From positions 27,880,797 through 27,944,796 of the forward strand of contig NC_092241.1 of NCBI RefSeq assembly GCF_036320965.1: a DNA stretch of 64,000 nt. Reading direction: 5' to 3'. Numbering within the stretch: the stretch's first letter is position 1; the number at the start of each line of letters is the position of its first letter. Positions 33,331 through 45,900 of the stretch are shown piece after piece. The position numbers were made by a program, and so were the translations under genes. Below the pieces are notes generated by a model, which saw only the letters and a list, made by a program, of their open reading frames with translations, had not been told where the DNA came from and made no database searches. The DNA comes from Panulirus ornatus. Lineage: Eukaryota > Arthropoda > Malacostraca > Decapoda > Palinuridae.

Positions 33331-34355
33331 GAGAGACAATGTAGCTAGCAAACCTTGTAAACATGATTACCTCTTTGCTTTGTCAGCTTAACCAATTTGT
33401 TTAACATTGGAAATGAAATATGTAACGAAAGAATCGACCGAAGCTTCAAAATCTCATCAGTTGCATTCCTATACCTGGATTACCTTGCATGCTTCTCATT
33501 GATTCCTTCTACACAATGCATCCGCCACACAACAATAAGTGATCCTACACTAAAATATGTATCCTTTTCCTTCACCAGTCAGTACATCCACACATCCTGC
33601 ACCCCTTCTTTTACCGGTATATTTGGGTTCCTACCCATCAGTATATTTACATATTCCATCCGTTTTTGCAAATACATAATCCAACACTGCAGTAATATCC
33701 TCAAGTTACCGACGCGGTCGCATCTGCCACCGAATAAATTCATAGTTCATTCATCCGTGCGTAAATCACCTTAGTCAAATGATACATCCAAATTCTTCAA
33801 CAACTAATGACGCAACATCCTTCATCCATATCCCTTTCATACAAGAAAAAAAAACATAAAAACACTGGGTCGAGTACAGAGAAGTTCATCAAAATCAATT
33901 CATTTATTCATATATAAACCCTATAAAAAAACTCAGATCTAGAATAATTTTACTAAAAAAAACGCTGACTACGAGGAAATCGAATAAAAGTTCTCTGGTA
34001 ACATAACTCACGACAATTTTTTCGCATTAGATGGAGATGAAATGTCCAGAAGTAATGATAAAAAGACAAAGGAAAGAATATATAACCTACCAACATAGGA
34101 ATATTTTTTTTCAGCAATAGAGCTATAGAAAATAGAATAAACAACTACCAAGACGAAATAATCAAATCATATCAATTATCAGTAAATTAATCCGTTCAAG
34201 ACTGCTTTTTTTTCCCTTGACAAATTAGAGGCTTAAATTCCTCCTGCCTAGGGAGTCCAATGGCTGAAATGTGATTGGACTGCGACCTCCATTCCTTCAT
34301 TTCCTATGGAATTTCCTGTCACTCCACACCTTCTATACTGCACGGTGTTATTTCG
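33331..34355. other. Anonymous sequence
   Basis: No recognised feature. A/T-rich around 33840-34200. Confidence 0.5.
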
Positions 34356-34513
34356 TAACTATTATCCTGCCGGCTGATGTGCCAGAGTGAGTGATGGATT
34401 GGAAGGAGACTTCTACTTTCTGAGTGATGGATTGGAAGGAGACTTCTACTTTCTGAGTGAAGGATTGGAAGGAGACTTGTACTTTCTATCCTGTCTCCAT
34501 CTGTATAGATTAG
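34356..34513. repeat. Dispersed repeat family B, copy 3
   Basis: CCTGCCGGCTGATGTG and TATCCTGTCTCCATCT match 7811-7925 in order. Between them this copy holds an internal 33-bp triplication, listed separately. Confidence 0.6.
34389..34487. repeat. 33-bp tandem repeat, 3 units
   Basis: GAGTGATGGATTGGAAGGAG starts at 34389 and 34422, and GAGTGAAGGATTGGAAGGAG at 34455, exactly 33 bp apart. Units 1 and 2 are identical; unit 3 has two changes. The triplication is confined to this copy of family B. Confidence 0.95.
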
Positions 34514-34604
34514 ATACTTAGATTATTATTACTGCCACTTCACACGCAACATCAACAATGACTCACACCCTTTATCATTATCAGCATTTAATCTTCATAC
34601 ATAT

Positions 34605-34812
34605 TCGTCATTTCCCGCGTTAGCGAGGTAGCGTTAAGAACAGAGGACTGAGCCTTAGAGAGAAAATCCTCATTTGGCCCCCTTCCCTATTCCCTCTTTT
34701 GGGAAAGCAAAAACTGGAGTGGAGGATTTCTATCCCCCGCTCCCTCCCTTTTTAGTCGCCTTCTACGACACGCAGGGAATACATGGGAAGTATTCTTTCT
34801 CCCATATCCCTC
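34605..34812 (-). mobile_element. Family A short retroelement, copy at 34.6 kb
   Basis: About 205 bp collinear with 76-292: CCCGCGTTAGCGAGGTAGCG, AGAACAGAGGACTGAGCCTT, TTGGCCC, CCCCCGCTCCCTCCC, TAGTCGCCTTCTACGACACG and GTATTCTTTCTCCCATATCC. Unlike the first copy it has no long TA array at either side and no T-run, so its tail has decayed. Confidence 0.75.
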
Positions 34813-35690
34813 TAACCTCCGTACACATCCAATACCCATCATCCACACCCTTCATTCAATCTACCAAATCTTCCAACCACAATCCAGAAACTACATAACA
34901 CCACCACCACCATTTATCCACTACCCACATCCCCTCTCACCTTTTACCTACAACCCACGCCTGACATTCATCATCATATTAATTCCTTCATCCCCCCATT
35001 CAAGTCAACTAGTCAATAAATCTAGCCTATGTATCTACCATTCCCATCCATAACACACTACTACATTCATTTCCCTCCTTTGTAGTCACATCCATACCTC
35101 ACATCCACATCTATGTTCTTGAACCACTGTGTATATCATCTACTCATCAGGATACACACCCACTCCATCGTTTAAAGTCTCCAATCCTTCTGTCCACCAA
35201 AACCCTCAAGTAGTCTACTCGAAACAGATCTATTCACAGTCCTCTCCCCCCACCTTCCCTTTATGACCTTCTGTGCTACAGTACATACATGTCTCCAACT
35301 ACGACATCCAAACCCTCCACCGACCTTCTACATCCATCTAACATCAATACATCTACATCTTACACCACCCTCTTCCACATAAAGAATCCACCACCTACCA
35401 TAACTCCACATCTTAAACGAACCTTTAAGATCTCCATTTACAGTATATCACCATCTTTCACGAACTACTTCATTCCAAGTTCCATCCACATTATAAAATT
35501 CTCCATCCACCACCCGTTCCTCGCCTCCCCCACTAGAGTATCCACAATCTTCATTTCCTTCAGTTACCCCTCAGTCCAACCACTGCATTCGAACGATTTA
35601 CCCTTCGTCTTCACCCACTAAATCATCCGTATCTCCCACTTATCAGCACACACATATATCCTTCACCTTCCAGCGCAATCGTCAGAGTCA
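34813..35690. repeat. CCA/CAT-rich strand-asymmetric tract
   Basis: About 0.9 kb with a C/A/T plus strand and little G; CCATCCAC, ACATCCA and CCACCAC motifs recur without a clear period. ORFs rich in Ser, Thr and Pro are artefacts. Confidence 0.55.
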
Positions 35691-36724
35691 GAGAATGGCC
35701 AGCAACTGTCCACGTTCACACACGTCTCTAGCAGGTACCACCAAGTTCCTAACCTCGTTACGACGAGAGTCTCCTTCCAAAATGAACTAAGATACTGAAT
35801 GAAAGGTCTTGCGTGGCAAGGGATAACTGCCTCTATGATCTGAGTAGCTGTAGAGCCTCAAGACGTCACTATGAGTCCATAATGGTTCTTTTTTTAGGTG
35901 GTTTCTAATGGGGGTCTAGGTGGGTCGCCCCAGGGAAGGTCTTCTGTGAATGAATGGAAACGTCGCTGAGGTGAGTAGTATCTTTCACTACGTTTCGTTA
36001 TTCGCCACCCCACTTCGCCTGCCAAAAGAAAAAAAAAAAGGGCCTGTAGATCTAGTTTCTTAGTTTTAATTCCTAATGACCATTTTCTTATTCTTTTTTT
36101 TTTTTGATGAACTGAAGGCAAAGTTACATCAAAGATTATAGGTGTATTACAGTCACAAGATCAGTGTTATCTTATTAGGTATCGTTCAGCGGGGTGGAAG
36201 GCTGTTGCCACGATAGGTATGTTTACGCTGATCAGCTGTTCCTGAGATCACTAACAAGATTTGCAACAGAAGAAGCCTTTTAATTGTTCGGTCCAGTGAA
36301 GCATCTACTCAGCCCCCCACACACACACACACGCCCAAATAACAGCACCTTCTCCATCATAAACCTGTCTAGCCACACTTCAGGTTTGTATCTTAAACAT
36401 TTCGAGAATATAATGATGAATACACGACACACGAACATTCAGTAGCCTTCTTACCACTATGTTTCCCCCAGTGTTCTGGAGAGTATAGTCAATATTTGCA
36501 TCAGAACGCTGGTACAAACAAATAACCAGTGTCAAAATTCTTCGTCGAGTTTTTTTTTTATCGTTCAGAGATTACTCCAGAGTCAAGCTGGTACGGAGCC
36601 TACGTCTTTAGATGGCCAGAGCCCATTTTACACTTCTTCGTTTGGATATCATACCCATAATGGCTAACAGACAAGTGACTTGGGGCTTCAGCAACTCGAT
36701 TCAGCATTGTAGAGCAGCAGGTCA
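35691..36724. other. Anonymous sequence
   Basis: No recognised feature other than short A- and T-runs near 36026 and 36090 and a short (AC) run at 36320-36333. Confidence 0.5.
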
Positions 36725-36776
36725 GGCAACTAACTGGAGAAGGCAATTAACTGTAGAAGGCAACTAACTGGAGAAC
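36725..36776. repeat. 17-bp tandem repeat, 3 units
   Basis: GGCAACTAACTGGAGAA-like units start at 36725, 36742 and 36759. The middle unit has two substitutions. Confidence 0.85.
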
Positions 36777-36824
36777 GCGATCTCTAAACATCCATCGCGA
36801 AAAAGTATTTCTTATTAAGCTGCT

Positions 36825-36827
<3 letters not shown>

Positions 36828-36860
<33 letters not shown>
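36828..36860. repeat. (GT)n microsatellite
   Basis: About 16 GT units. Confidence 0.95.
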
Positions 36861-36861
<1 letters not shown>

Positions 36862-38359
36862 ATTTTTTTTACTGTCAATGTGAATGCATACGATGCATAT
36901 GGGTGTATGTAAATATGCGCTTATATTTACGTGTATGAGTGCTTTTCTGTGTATGTTGTTAACTTTCATGTTCATGTCATTTACTGCAGCTTATTTATGT
37001 ATCTACACAACCAATAATAGAGATACGATCTAAAACAGTAACTTTATACAACTTCTCTTACCTCCTGATAAAAGAAACGTCATCAGAAAACGAAAATTTT
37101 TTTTTATAACATCTGAAATGAGACAATAACTGAAAGGCAAAATAAGGAGTTATGCCCTTAACTTGAAGTACGATGAATTTCATCTGCACGTATTGTGAAG
37201 CACGTCATCCCACGATCAAGAAAGACACAATCGTGTTTTGAAACTCAAGAACATCTGAGTCATTCCGTTACACAATTAAAAAGGCTAAAGTAGCAATCCT
37301 CAGAGAAGTATCAGTATCAGAGACTCAATGCTGAAGTCACTCTTCTTATTGGGATCCGGATGCTCAAGCAAACACATTCCAGACATGTAAAGAAGCCTTC
37401 CAAACCTTCTACTCACATAGAAAACATCATTCTCATGGGTCACTCCAACTGCTACTGAACCTAGAATGTATGGCAGTCTTAAACCCGAACATGAGATATC
37501 AATAGCACTACAGTGCCCCGTGGTCAATCACCCTCTTTAAAATCATTGTTCCCCGCTTTCCTCCAGACCCCCAGCTCAGATCACAGCCCAAGCAGACGTT
37601 AAGACCGTCAAGAACCAATTCAACTTCATATATTCTGCTTACTGTTCAGTAAGTTCCCTTGCAGTGCTAGAATTGAACATATCATTAAGCACAAGTGAGC
37701 AAAGACATCTTTAACATCAAGCTCCTCTGTCGTTACTTTTCGACAGTGTTGAGGCAACTAAGCTAACAATCATCAGAATTAAGAAGACCCAAATTTGATA
37801 CCCTTGCCAAAACAGCTGCTTGAGCCGCAAACATGATATAAAGTAAATGAAATAATTACGTTTCTTATGCCAAAAGTACGACTGGTTTGCAGCTATTGTA
37901 CTGCTCTATCGCTATCATTCACACATCCCATACCACACTACTACGAATAAGCGTTTTAACCGTTGGCATGTATCATTCCACCTTTTAGCACAGTGACATA
38001 ACACACACGAAAGGAAACATGTTGGATGGTACCTATTAACTCTCCATCAGTCATTCAGGAGACAGTGACTGAAGTTCAAACAGTCATCAGAGCGACCTGT
38101 AAACAGCCTCAGTTGAATCTGTGCTCTGTGTAGTTAACCCGACACTGATGCGTTTGATAGTCGTGTAGTTGGGTGATTGCTGTCCTTGTGGAGTCTGTGT
38201 TGCAGACGTGCTGAGCAGGGTTGGAACGGGTCGCTGAGGCAAAGATCCCTGATACGCTGTTGCTTCGTTGTAGAGGCGACTGATTAGGGAAAGTGGCCTA
38301 TATATCCGTCAGTAGGTTCGCATTAAAGGAAATGCAATTTGGTGATAAGGGACTGGAGG
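36861..38359. other. Anonymous sequence
   Basis: No recognised gene or repeat. Confidence 0.5.
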
Positions 38360-38600
38360 TGTGCGTAATAGCTTAAGGAACAGCAAACTGACATTGACGT
38401 GATGATCATATGTAAGTTAGGGTTAATAGGTTGGATGTAAGGGATAATTGGCTGAAGATTAGGATCACAGAGTTGGTGTATGGGCAAAGGACTAACGTAT
38501 GGGACGTTGGGTTGACAGTAAGAGATCGTGGACTACAGGCTAAAGGATAGTGGGCGATGGGTCGCAGGACTTGGGGTTACGGGCTGAGGGTGAGCAGAGG
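38360..38600. repeat. Decayed G-rich repeat (period about 22-26 bp)
   Basis: GGTTGGATGTAAGGG, GTTGGTGTATGGGC, CGTATGGGACGTTGGGTTGA, GTGGGCGATGGGTCG and GGGGTTACGGGCTGAGGG recur at short spacing on the plus strand. The periodicity is approximate. Confidence 0.4.
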
Positions 38601-38989
38601 CGACAGAGAAAAAAGATTTCTGCTTTTGCGCTGGTGGAGGGAATACTGACGATGCAATGATACACTGATTGACCTTTCTTCAGTTGTAGATACAGGGTCA
38701 TTAATGACTATGTCATAAGAAAAAATCTTACAGTTGTGAGAAAGAAATGCATTCTGATCCTGAAGGCCCAGTGACAAGAATCAGTTCAATATTGTATTAT
38801 GAGTACAGGAACCACTGTAAGGGTCAACCGTATTAGTGACTGGAGCTGCGACGAAGATTGCTCACTGTTAAATACATTGTGAAATCCGAAGAAATTTACG
38901 CTCCGCCCTGCATCCACCATGGAAGAGGCATCCAGAGCTGTTCTACGTAATGGGAATCAATATAATGATAGCTGAGATGGAGGTGGTTG

Positions 38990-41800
38990 GTGATAAGGCT
39001 TACTGACCGGTAGCAGGAGGTGATGGAGGGCAGCAAGATGGTAATGAGGACAACAATAAGGCGGTGGGCGGCAAGTGGTGGTGGGTGACATGTATAATGG
39101 TGGGTGTCATCACGTGAAGATACATCAGTAGAAGGTAGTACGTAACAGCAAGAGATGGTGGGTGACGGCAGGTAGAAAAAGACAGCAGGACTTGGTGTGT
39201 CGAAGCAAATAACTAGTGGGTGGCAGCAGTAGGTGAAAGACGGCTGCAGTAGTGGTAGATGCATGGCACGGAGTGACTTGTAGCATCAGAAGTTGGTTGG
39301 AGGCAATAGGAGGTAGTCAGTGGCAAAGTGGGAGGGGAGATGGATGACGGTTGGAGACGTATATGGGTAGGATAGAGCTGTGACTAGCGATACAATGTTG
39401 TGTACATAGCAGTAGTGGTCGGGAAGTGGTTCATGGCATCATGTGGCGGTATAGCAGATGACCTCAAAAGGAAAAGGGCATCAAGGGAGACGGTGCTTGA
39501 CCTCAAAAGGAAAGGGCATCAAGGGAGATGGTGCTTCACAGTAGGAGGTGGTGACAAGTATCGACAGAGGGTGGTGGTATGTAGCAGCAATGGGTGGCGG
39601 GTGGCAGCAGCAGGCGTTTGTAAACAAGAGCCACTGGAGGCGAATGGCGACAATTAGTAGTTGTAGCTGGCAGCAAATTGCAGCGGGTGACAGCAGGATG
39701 TCCTGAGTGACACAAAGAGATGGCAGGTGGCAGAAATGGGTGATGTACGGCAACAAGTGACAGACGTGGGTAAGAAGAGAAATAATTACAGAAACCATGC
39801 TGCGTAAGTGTCAACAATCGGGCAGTGGCGCGTGGCATTAGACGCTAGGGGATGACGAGAAGAAGTGGTAAATGAGAACAAAATGTGGTAGCAAGAGGTG
39901 ATGGGAATCAGCAGGAGGTGGTAGTTGACAGCAGCAGTTGTAAATGAGTGGCTGCACTCGATGTGAGTGGCAGCGGCTGGTGGTTTGGCGAACAGAAGGT
40001 GATGGTAGGCTGAGGCAGCAAATGAAAGTGATCACAGAAGACAGAAAGTAGCAGTAGCAGGCGGTTATGTTTGTGGCGGCAGCTAGTGTAATGGCAGGTG
40101 ATATACTGGAAGGAGGAGGTGGATAGCGCCAGAAGCATTTGGCTGCAGAAAATAGTTTGAATCTTGGCAGGGGAAGCGGTGTTGGGCGTCAACAAGTGGT
40201 GGGTGGAGATGATAGTTGACAGAAACAGGAGTGGTAAGTAGAATCATCAGGTGATGTGGATGGTGTTATCAGCTGAGGGGTGGCAGCAGAAGGTACTGTG
40301 AATGTCAGCAGCGAAGGAGGTCATGGTTGGTATCACTAGGTGGCAGGTGGCAGTAGCGGGTGGTGGTCCGCAGTAGCTAGCGTAAACAGCAGCTCATTTG
40401 ATCGTTAAAAGCAGCATGTGATGTAGGCATCAGCAGTTGTATTTAATGGTGAGTGACGGTAATAACTGGTGTAGATGGCAGCGGCAAGCGATGTGGGCAG
40501 AAGCAGCGGGTGATGGGAGTAGCAATTAATCATGCTAGGTTAGAACAGAAGGTAGTAAGGTGGTACCAACAGTCAAGGTCAGGGTCGCAGTAGTAGGTGG
40601 TGTCACTGGCAGGAGTACACGATGTCAGACGACACCAGCGTGTGGTGGTGGACGGTGAGTGGAGGTAACAAGCCATGTTGGTGACAGTAGCAGATGGCAC
40701 CGGGTGTTTGTAACAAGCGGTTGAGAGTTACAATAACAACAACGGGGATCTTGTGGAAAAGATAGCAACAGGTGGCAGTAGCAGGCAAAGCAAACAGCTG
40801 TAGGTGGTGACAAACGTAAGAGTGGTGGGTGGGTCGAAATCACGATGTGAATGTCAACAGACAGTAGTTGTGGCATGCATTAGCAGGTGGTGGGTGACAG
40901 AAGCAGATGGTGTATGACGGCAGCATGCAATGAGGGTGGGAGACAACAGCCTGTGGGTGGCAAGCAGCAGGTTGCAAGTGGTAATTACAAGTGGTAATAG
41001 GTTGAGGGCAACTGGTGGTAAGTTCAGTGGTGACAGGAGCAGGTGAGGGTAGTGGTTGGTGACGGAAACTGGTGATGAAGTCTGTTTGCGGCAGACGTAT
41101 TTAGTGCGTACGTTGAAGGCGGCTGGCAACAATATTAGATAGTGAGGTGTAGCAGAAAATCGTGTTGGTAGAAGACAACAGACGGTAATGGGAGTCAGCA
41201 GCAGCAGCAGGTGCTCTCCGTCAGTTGCTTGTGCTGGTGGATTCCACAAGCCAATCAGTGTAGGCAGTCGCAGCAAGTGATGACGGGTGCTAACAGCTGG
41301 TTATATTTGGTAGCTGGTGATGGTGAGGGGCGGCAGCAGGTAGTGGCGGTGGGTGGCAGCAACAGGTGTTGGTGGATAACACAACAGATGATGGTAGGTA
41401 ACAGCAACAGATGGTGGTAGTCAACGGTAACAGGTGGTGTTGGGTAAGGGCAACTGGTTGTAGTGGATGTCAGTAACAGGTGATGGTGGATAACATTAAC
41501 AGGTGGTGCTGGGTGGCAGCAACAGGCGTTGGCCGTCGGTTTAAGCAGGTGGTGGTGAACAAGAGCAACAGATGGTAGCGCATGGCAGCAACAGGTAACA
41601 ACAACAGGTGGTGGTGGATAGTAGCAACAGGTGATGGTTAATGGCAGGCAATAAATGATGGCAAATGGCAGTGGCTAGCGATGCCGGCTGGCAGCAGCAG
41701 TGGTGTTGGTGAGGACTGACATGTATGTGATGGTAAGGTGTGTCTGTGTCAATAATGAGTGGCTCTATCAGATGATGGTGGATGACAGAGTTATGGTGTC
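38990..41800. repeat. 23-bp GGT-rich minisatellite, about 2.8 kb, mostly decayed
   Basis: The plus strand is strongly G-rich with few C-runs. In 41367-41526 seven units (22 bp, then six of 23 bp) are legible, each of the form TGGTGGTGGRTAACAGCAACAGG. Elsewhere, for example GTGGCGGGTGGCAGCAGCAG at 39590, the same unit is visible with more substitutions. About 120 units would fill the field. The many minus-strand Cys/His/Leu/Thr/Pro ORFs (up to 140 codons) are translations of this repeat, not genes. Confidence 0.75.
39460..39536. repeat. Recent 39/38-bp duplication inside the GGT-rich field
   Basis: GACCTCAAAAGGAAAAGGGC and GACCTCAAAAGGAAAGGGCA start at 39460 and 39499. The two units differ by one A and one C/T. 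The duplication is younger than the surrounding array. Confidence 0.9.
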
Positions 41801-42250
<450 letters not shown>

Positions 42251-43049
42251 CTGAATTTCTCATACCCTCTGTTGCCATCTGCCAACCTTCCTCACGTTTG
42301 CCGCTGCTCAACTGCCTCCCACCTAACTTATCCTTACCACTGCTGCTACTTCCCACGCAAGTGATGCTTACCATTACTGCTACTACTTTTCTCCTTGCTT
42401 TCTAATCTGCTGTTGCTGCATCCCTCCATGGCTCCTGTTCGTTCACAATTCAGCTGCTTCCGCCTTACCTAATCCTGCTGCCATCACCACCTCCTCCTGC
42501 TCACCCCTGCTGCTGCTGCTGCCGCTGCTGATGCCGCTGGTTCTTCCCCATCCCCCACCATGGCCATCCCCGCCACTCACATCGCCCGAGGGCTGGGTGG
42601 AGACACAATCATGATTGCTCAGATTTTACGTTTCCGCCTTCAGCATCCGGTTAAGATCAGTCAGCCGGTATAGCACGGATTTATGGAAGGTGGGGAGAGG
42701 GGGCAACATCCGATCGACTGGAAAAAAAAAAAAGAGAAAAATATATGAACAACGGAAGAATGACTAAGGCGAGCACGAGGCGACCGACGATGACGACGAC
42801 GATGACGTTAATGTTTTCCTGAATGAACGACGGGAGGGAGGGAGGGAGGGACAGTGAATGAAGCTGTGGATGAAGTGGGTCACGAGGCGTCCTGAGAGGT
42901 GGAGGTGGTGGATGGGAACTGCAGTGCGGGCGGGTATGCGTGACCCTCTCCTGCTGCCGCCTCCAGACACTCGGAACAAAAACGATACAAGTCTCTTGCA
43001 TGCCTCACACAACACCCGTGTTCCTATAAGGGTTTGATAAGGTGTCAGG
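42251..43049. other. Anonymous sequence
   Basis: Short imperfect (CTG) run at about 42505-42535, A-run at 42721-42732 and (GGGA)n at 42834-42850. No supportable gene. Confidence 0.5.
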
Positions 43050-43055
43050 ACGTAT

Positions 43056-43141
43056 CCTTCTTCTTCTTCTTCTCTTCCTCTTCTTCTTCTTCTTCTTCTT
43101 CTTCTTCTTCTTCTTCCTCCTCTTCTTCTTCCTCTTCCTCC
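43056..43141. repeat. (CTT)n microsatellite, imperfect
   Basis: About 28 CTT/CTC triplets, giving poly-Arg, poly-Lys or poly-Glu minus-strand ORFs in different frames. Confidence 0.95.
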
Positions 43142-43185
43142 ATGCGCCTGACTGAGTCGGACACCATGAGATGCTGCCGAGCATA

Positions 43186-43360
43186 AGTGTGGTAGTGTCG
43201 GGTACCAAGTGGCGGTACGGGAATATGGGCGCGACAGGAACTGACACCACGTGGAACCATTGATTACGAACGTGGCAGCGTCGGGTACCACGTGGCGGTA
43301 CCGGAATATGGGCGCGACAGGAACTGACACCACGTGGAACCACCGAACAATAGCGTGGCA
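43186..43360. repeat. 83-bp tandem duplication
   Basis: GTCGGGTACC starts at 43197 and 43280, 83 bp apart. Each unit contains AATATGGGCGCGACAGGAAC and TGACACCACGTGGAACCA. A third partial unit (AATAGCGTGGCAGC) ends near 43360. Each unit carries the palindrome CCACGTGG, and unit 2 carries it twice. Confidence 0.9.
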
Positions 43361-43478
43361 GCTCTAGACGCCGCAATGACGTAGGCTTTGACAAAATCAC
43401 ACCAGGTATAGTGAGTGATGATGCTCATGAGGCTGGCCACGGGCAGGGCTATATGTCATAAAGAGCATTACGTGTGCG

Positions 43479-43481
<3 letters not shown>
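43361..43481. other. Anonymous spacer
   Basis: No recognised feature between the 83-bp duplication and the GT array. Confidence 0.4.
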
Positions 43482-43569
<88 letters not shown>

Positions 43570-43589
43570 TTGTGTGAGTGTGTGTGTTT

Positions 43590-43633
<44 letters not shown>
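43482..43633. repeat. (GT)n microsatellite with internal higher-order interruption
   Basis: About 150 bp of GT in which a TTTGTGTGAG interruption occurs three times (near 43535, 43568 and 43587), suggesting duplication of a longer block within the array. Confidence 0.95.
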
Positions 43634-43636
<3 letters not shown>

Positions 43637-43969
43637 CAAACGGGATAAGCACGTCTTTTTTTAATGAATAAGCTTAGGAAGATCACATGGTTCTCTCTAA
43701 GGTAATAGATCATATCACGGGTGCTTTTTGAACCGGTAACCATACAGTGCCCTAAGCCAGCGGATCTTGCACACATAAACAAATATCAGGTATTCAGGTA
43801 CTGGAGATGACGAAAGGTGAACCATCGTATGACTTGATGTCTGGCATTTCCTGCTTTTACTTCTCGTGTGTTCAAGTGTGTATTGTAGACGACAAGATTC
43901 ACCCATGGATGAATTATATTCCGGTACAAGATAAGAACCAGGATCTTTATTCTCCCAGGTGTAGGCGAT
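43634..43969. other. Anonymous sequence
   Basis: No recognised feature. Confidence 0.5.
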
Positions 43970-45900
43970 AAAAGTGCTTTACAACTGCACTGCACCTCAG
44001 TTCTGTCATGAACTTGCATCCTGTTCCTCCTTTGGAAATACTGTCACCTTCTCAACCCTACCATTGCTCGACATCCTCCTCTCATTACCACCACGGGTTT
44101 CCTTGTTTCATTCCCCTGACTTGGCGTTCGTCCCTTTACACTATGAGCCTGTCGCCCACTACCTACTGGCCCTCAGCCCTTGACGCCATGCAGCTATTTC
44201 CCTCTCCTAACTCTACTCTTCCCTGACACTTTCCCAGCATCATGCAACCCCACAAGTTTGCCTCTCATTATCTTCCACTTTTCTCCAATTACCTCCAAGT
44301 GTCCACAACTGCCTCTACCAATCTCAGTCTGTTCCCATCCTCTGTCACTTGTTTTCACTTACCTCTATCCGTTTTCTTCTGCTTCCATATCTTTCCCTGC
44401 CTCTACTTTCTTCTACCTATTCCCAACAGTCTTTGTTTCTCTGCCTGCATTCGTATGTCTTTACGTGTCTTGACCTGCCTCCACCTGTATCCAACTACCT
44501 CGACCTGCCTGCACATTCTTACCACCCTCTCTACTCTCATCAACATCACCAGCCTTCCCTCACCACCACCAATGACGTTACTACCATCACCCAACCCTCA
44601 CCACGAAGACCTAACACCAACACCCTCTACCTTCCCGCCACTACCAACAACATTCGTCTCGCATTTCCACCAGCAGCCACAAACCTACCGCACCTTCACA
44701 ACTGTCATGATTCCTCCTTTACCACCAGAATCATTTCTTTCTTATAACCATCGCTAGTTATCTTGCGCTACCACCATCATCCTTCCATTATCGCCACTAT
44801 CACTACTCTCTCGTAAATAGTATTACTTTAACCCTGCTACCCATTAAAGGACAACCTCACCTCTACCAGCAGCGATACAACCTCACCACCTTCACTTTCC
44901 CCTCCTTCTAACAGCACCAAATTTCCCTTAACATCACTGTCGTCTTTCTTCTCATCACCACAGTCATCCCTCCACACCAGTCCAGCGACCCTTCCTTCAC
45001 CACTACCACCATCACTCCGTCACTATCGTCACTCCTCTCTCGCTACAGCCACTCTTTCCCCTCACCGCCACCGCAACTCCTCCCTAACCATTACTATCAC
45101 CAGCATCATGCCTCGTTCACCAATATCACATCCCTTTATCACGATCACCAGCTATATAAATGCTATCATTACCTCCTCTAAACAGCAGTTATTACCTCCA
45201 TAGTTACATCAAACCCTCCTCCCTCGACCATCACAACCATTCTCTTCCCGTTACTCCTTCAACACCATCACATCCTCAGCATTTCCATCATCCTTTCCTC
45301 ATCACCGCCATCACCACCTCCATCACCACCACCACAACCACTATCCTTCCTTTAGTCTCAACCCCTTTACCACAATCCTCACCTACGCCACTCTGTTACC
45401 ATCCTTCCCTCATTACTACCACCACTCTTACCACCATCACCACTATTACCATTCCGTCAACACCTCCACCGACACTATCCTTCCCTCACCAACACTCCCA
45501 GTGATACCATAACCACCCTTTTCCATTACCATTCCGTCACCACCTTTACCAATACTCCCCTTTCCTCATCCGATTACCAACAGTGCTACTCTTCCCTTAC
45601 TACTACCGCCACTATATACATCCCTCACAGACATCATTCTACCATCGCCGCCACCTTTCTCATTACGTAAACCATCCCTTACCGCACCACTACTCCTCTG
45701 TCAGCATGACCATCACCTCTCCCTCACCATTTCACCTTATCTCCCTCACACGACCATCATCCCGCTCTCACCACCACCACAGCCTCTCACCAACGCACAC
45801 CCCATCAGCGCTTCCTTTATTACCTCTCCTTACTAGCGTTACCTCAGTATTTCAGTTACAGTTCTACAATCCCCTCCTCACACCCCCTGCTTCTTACCAG
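43970..45900. repeat. CCA/CTT-rich strand-asymmetric tract
   Basis: Nearly 2 kb in which the plus strand is C/T/A with very little G. From 44760, blocks like CACCACTACCACCATCACT and CCTTCCCTCACC alternate at roughly 25-40 bp spacing, suggesting a decayed minisatellite. Overlapping Ser/Thr/Pro-rich plus-strand ORFs up to 171 codons in all three frames are compositional. Confidence 0.6.

Noticed and set aside
39481..41276. Many minus-strand ORFs of 60-140 codons rich in Cys, His, Leu, Thr and Pro
   Set aside because: They occur in several frames at once over the 23-bp GGT-rich minisatellite, so they reflect composition rather than a gene.
42764..43333. 189-codon minus-strand ORF with a poly-Arg tract
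   Set aside because: Spans the (CTT)n microsatellite and the 83-bp duplication; three overlapping frames are open in the same place.
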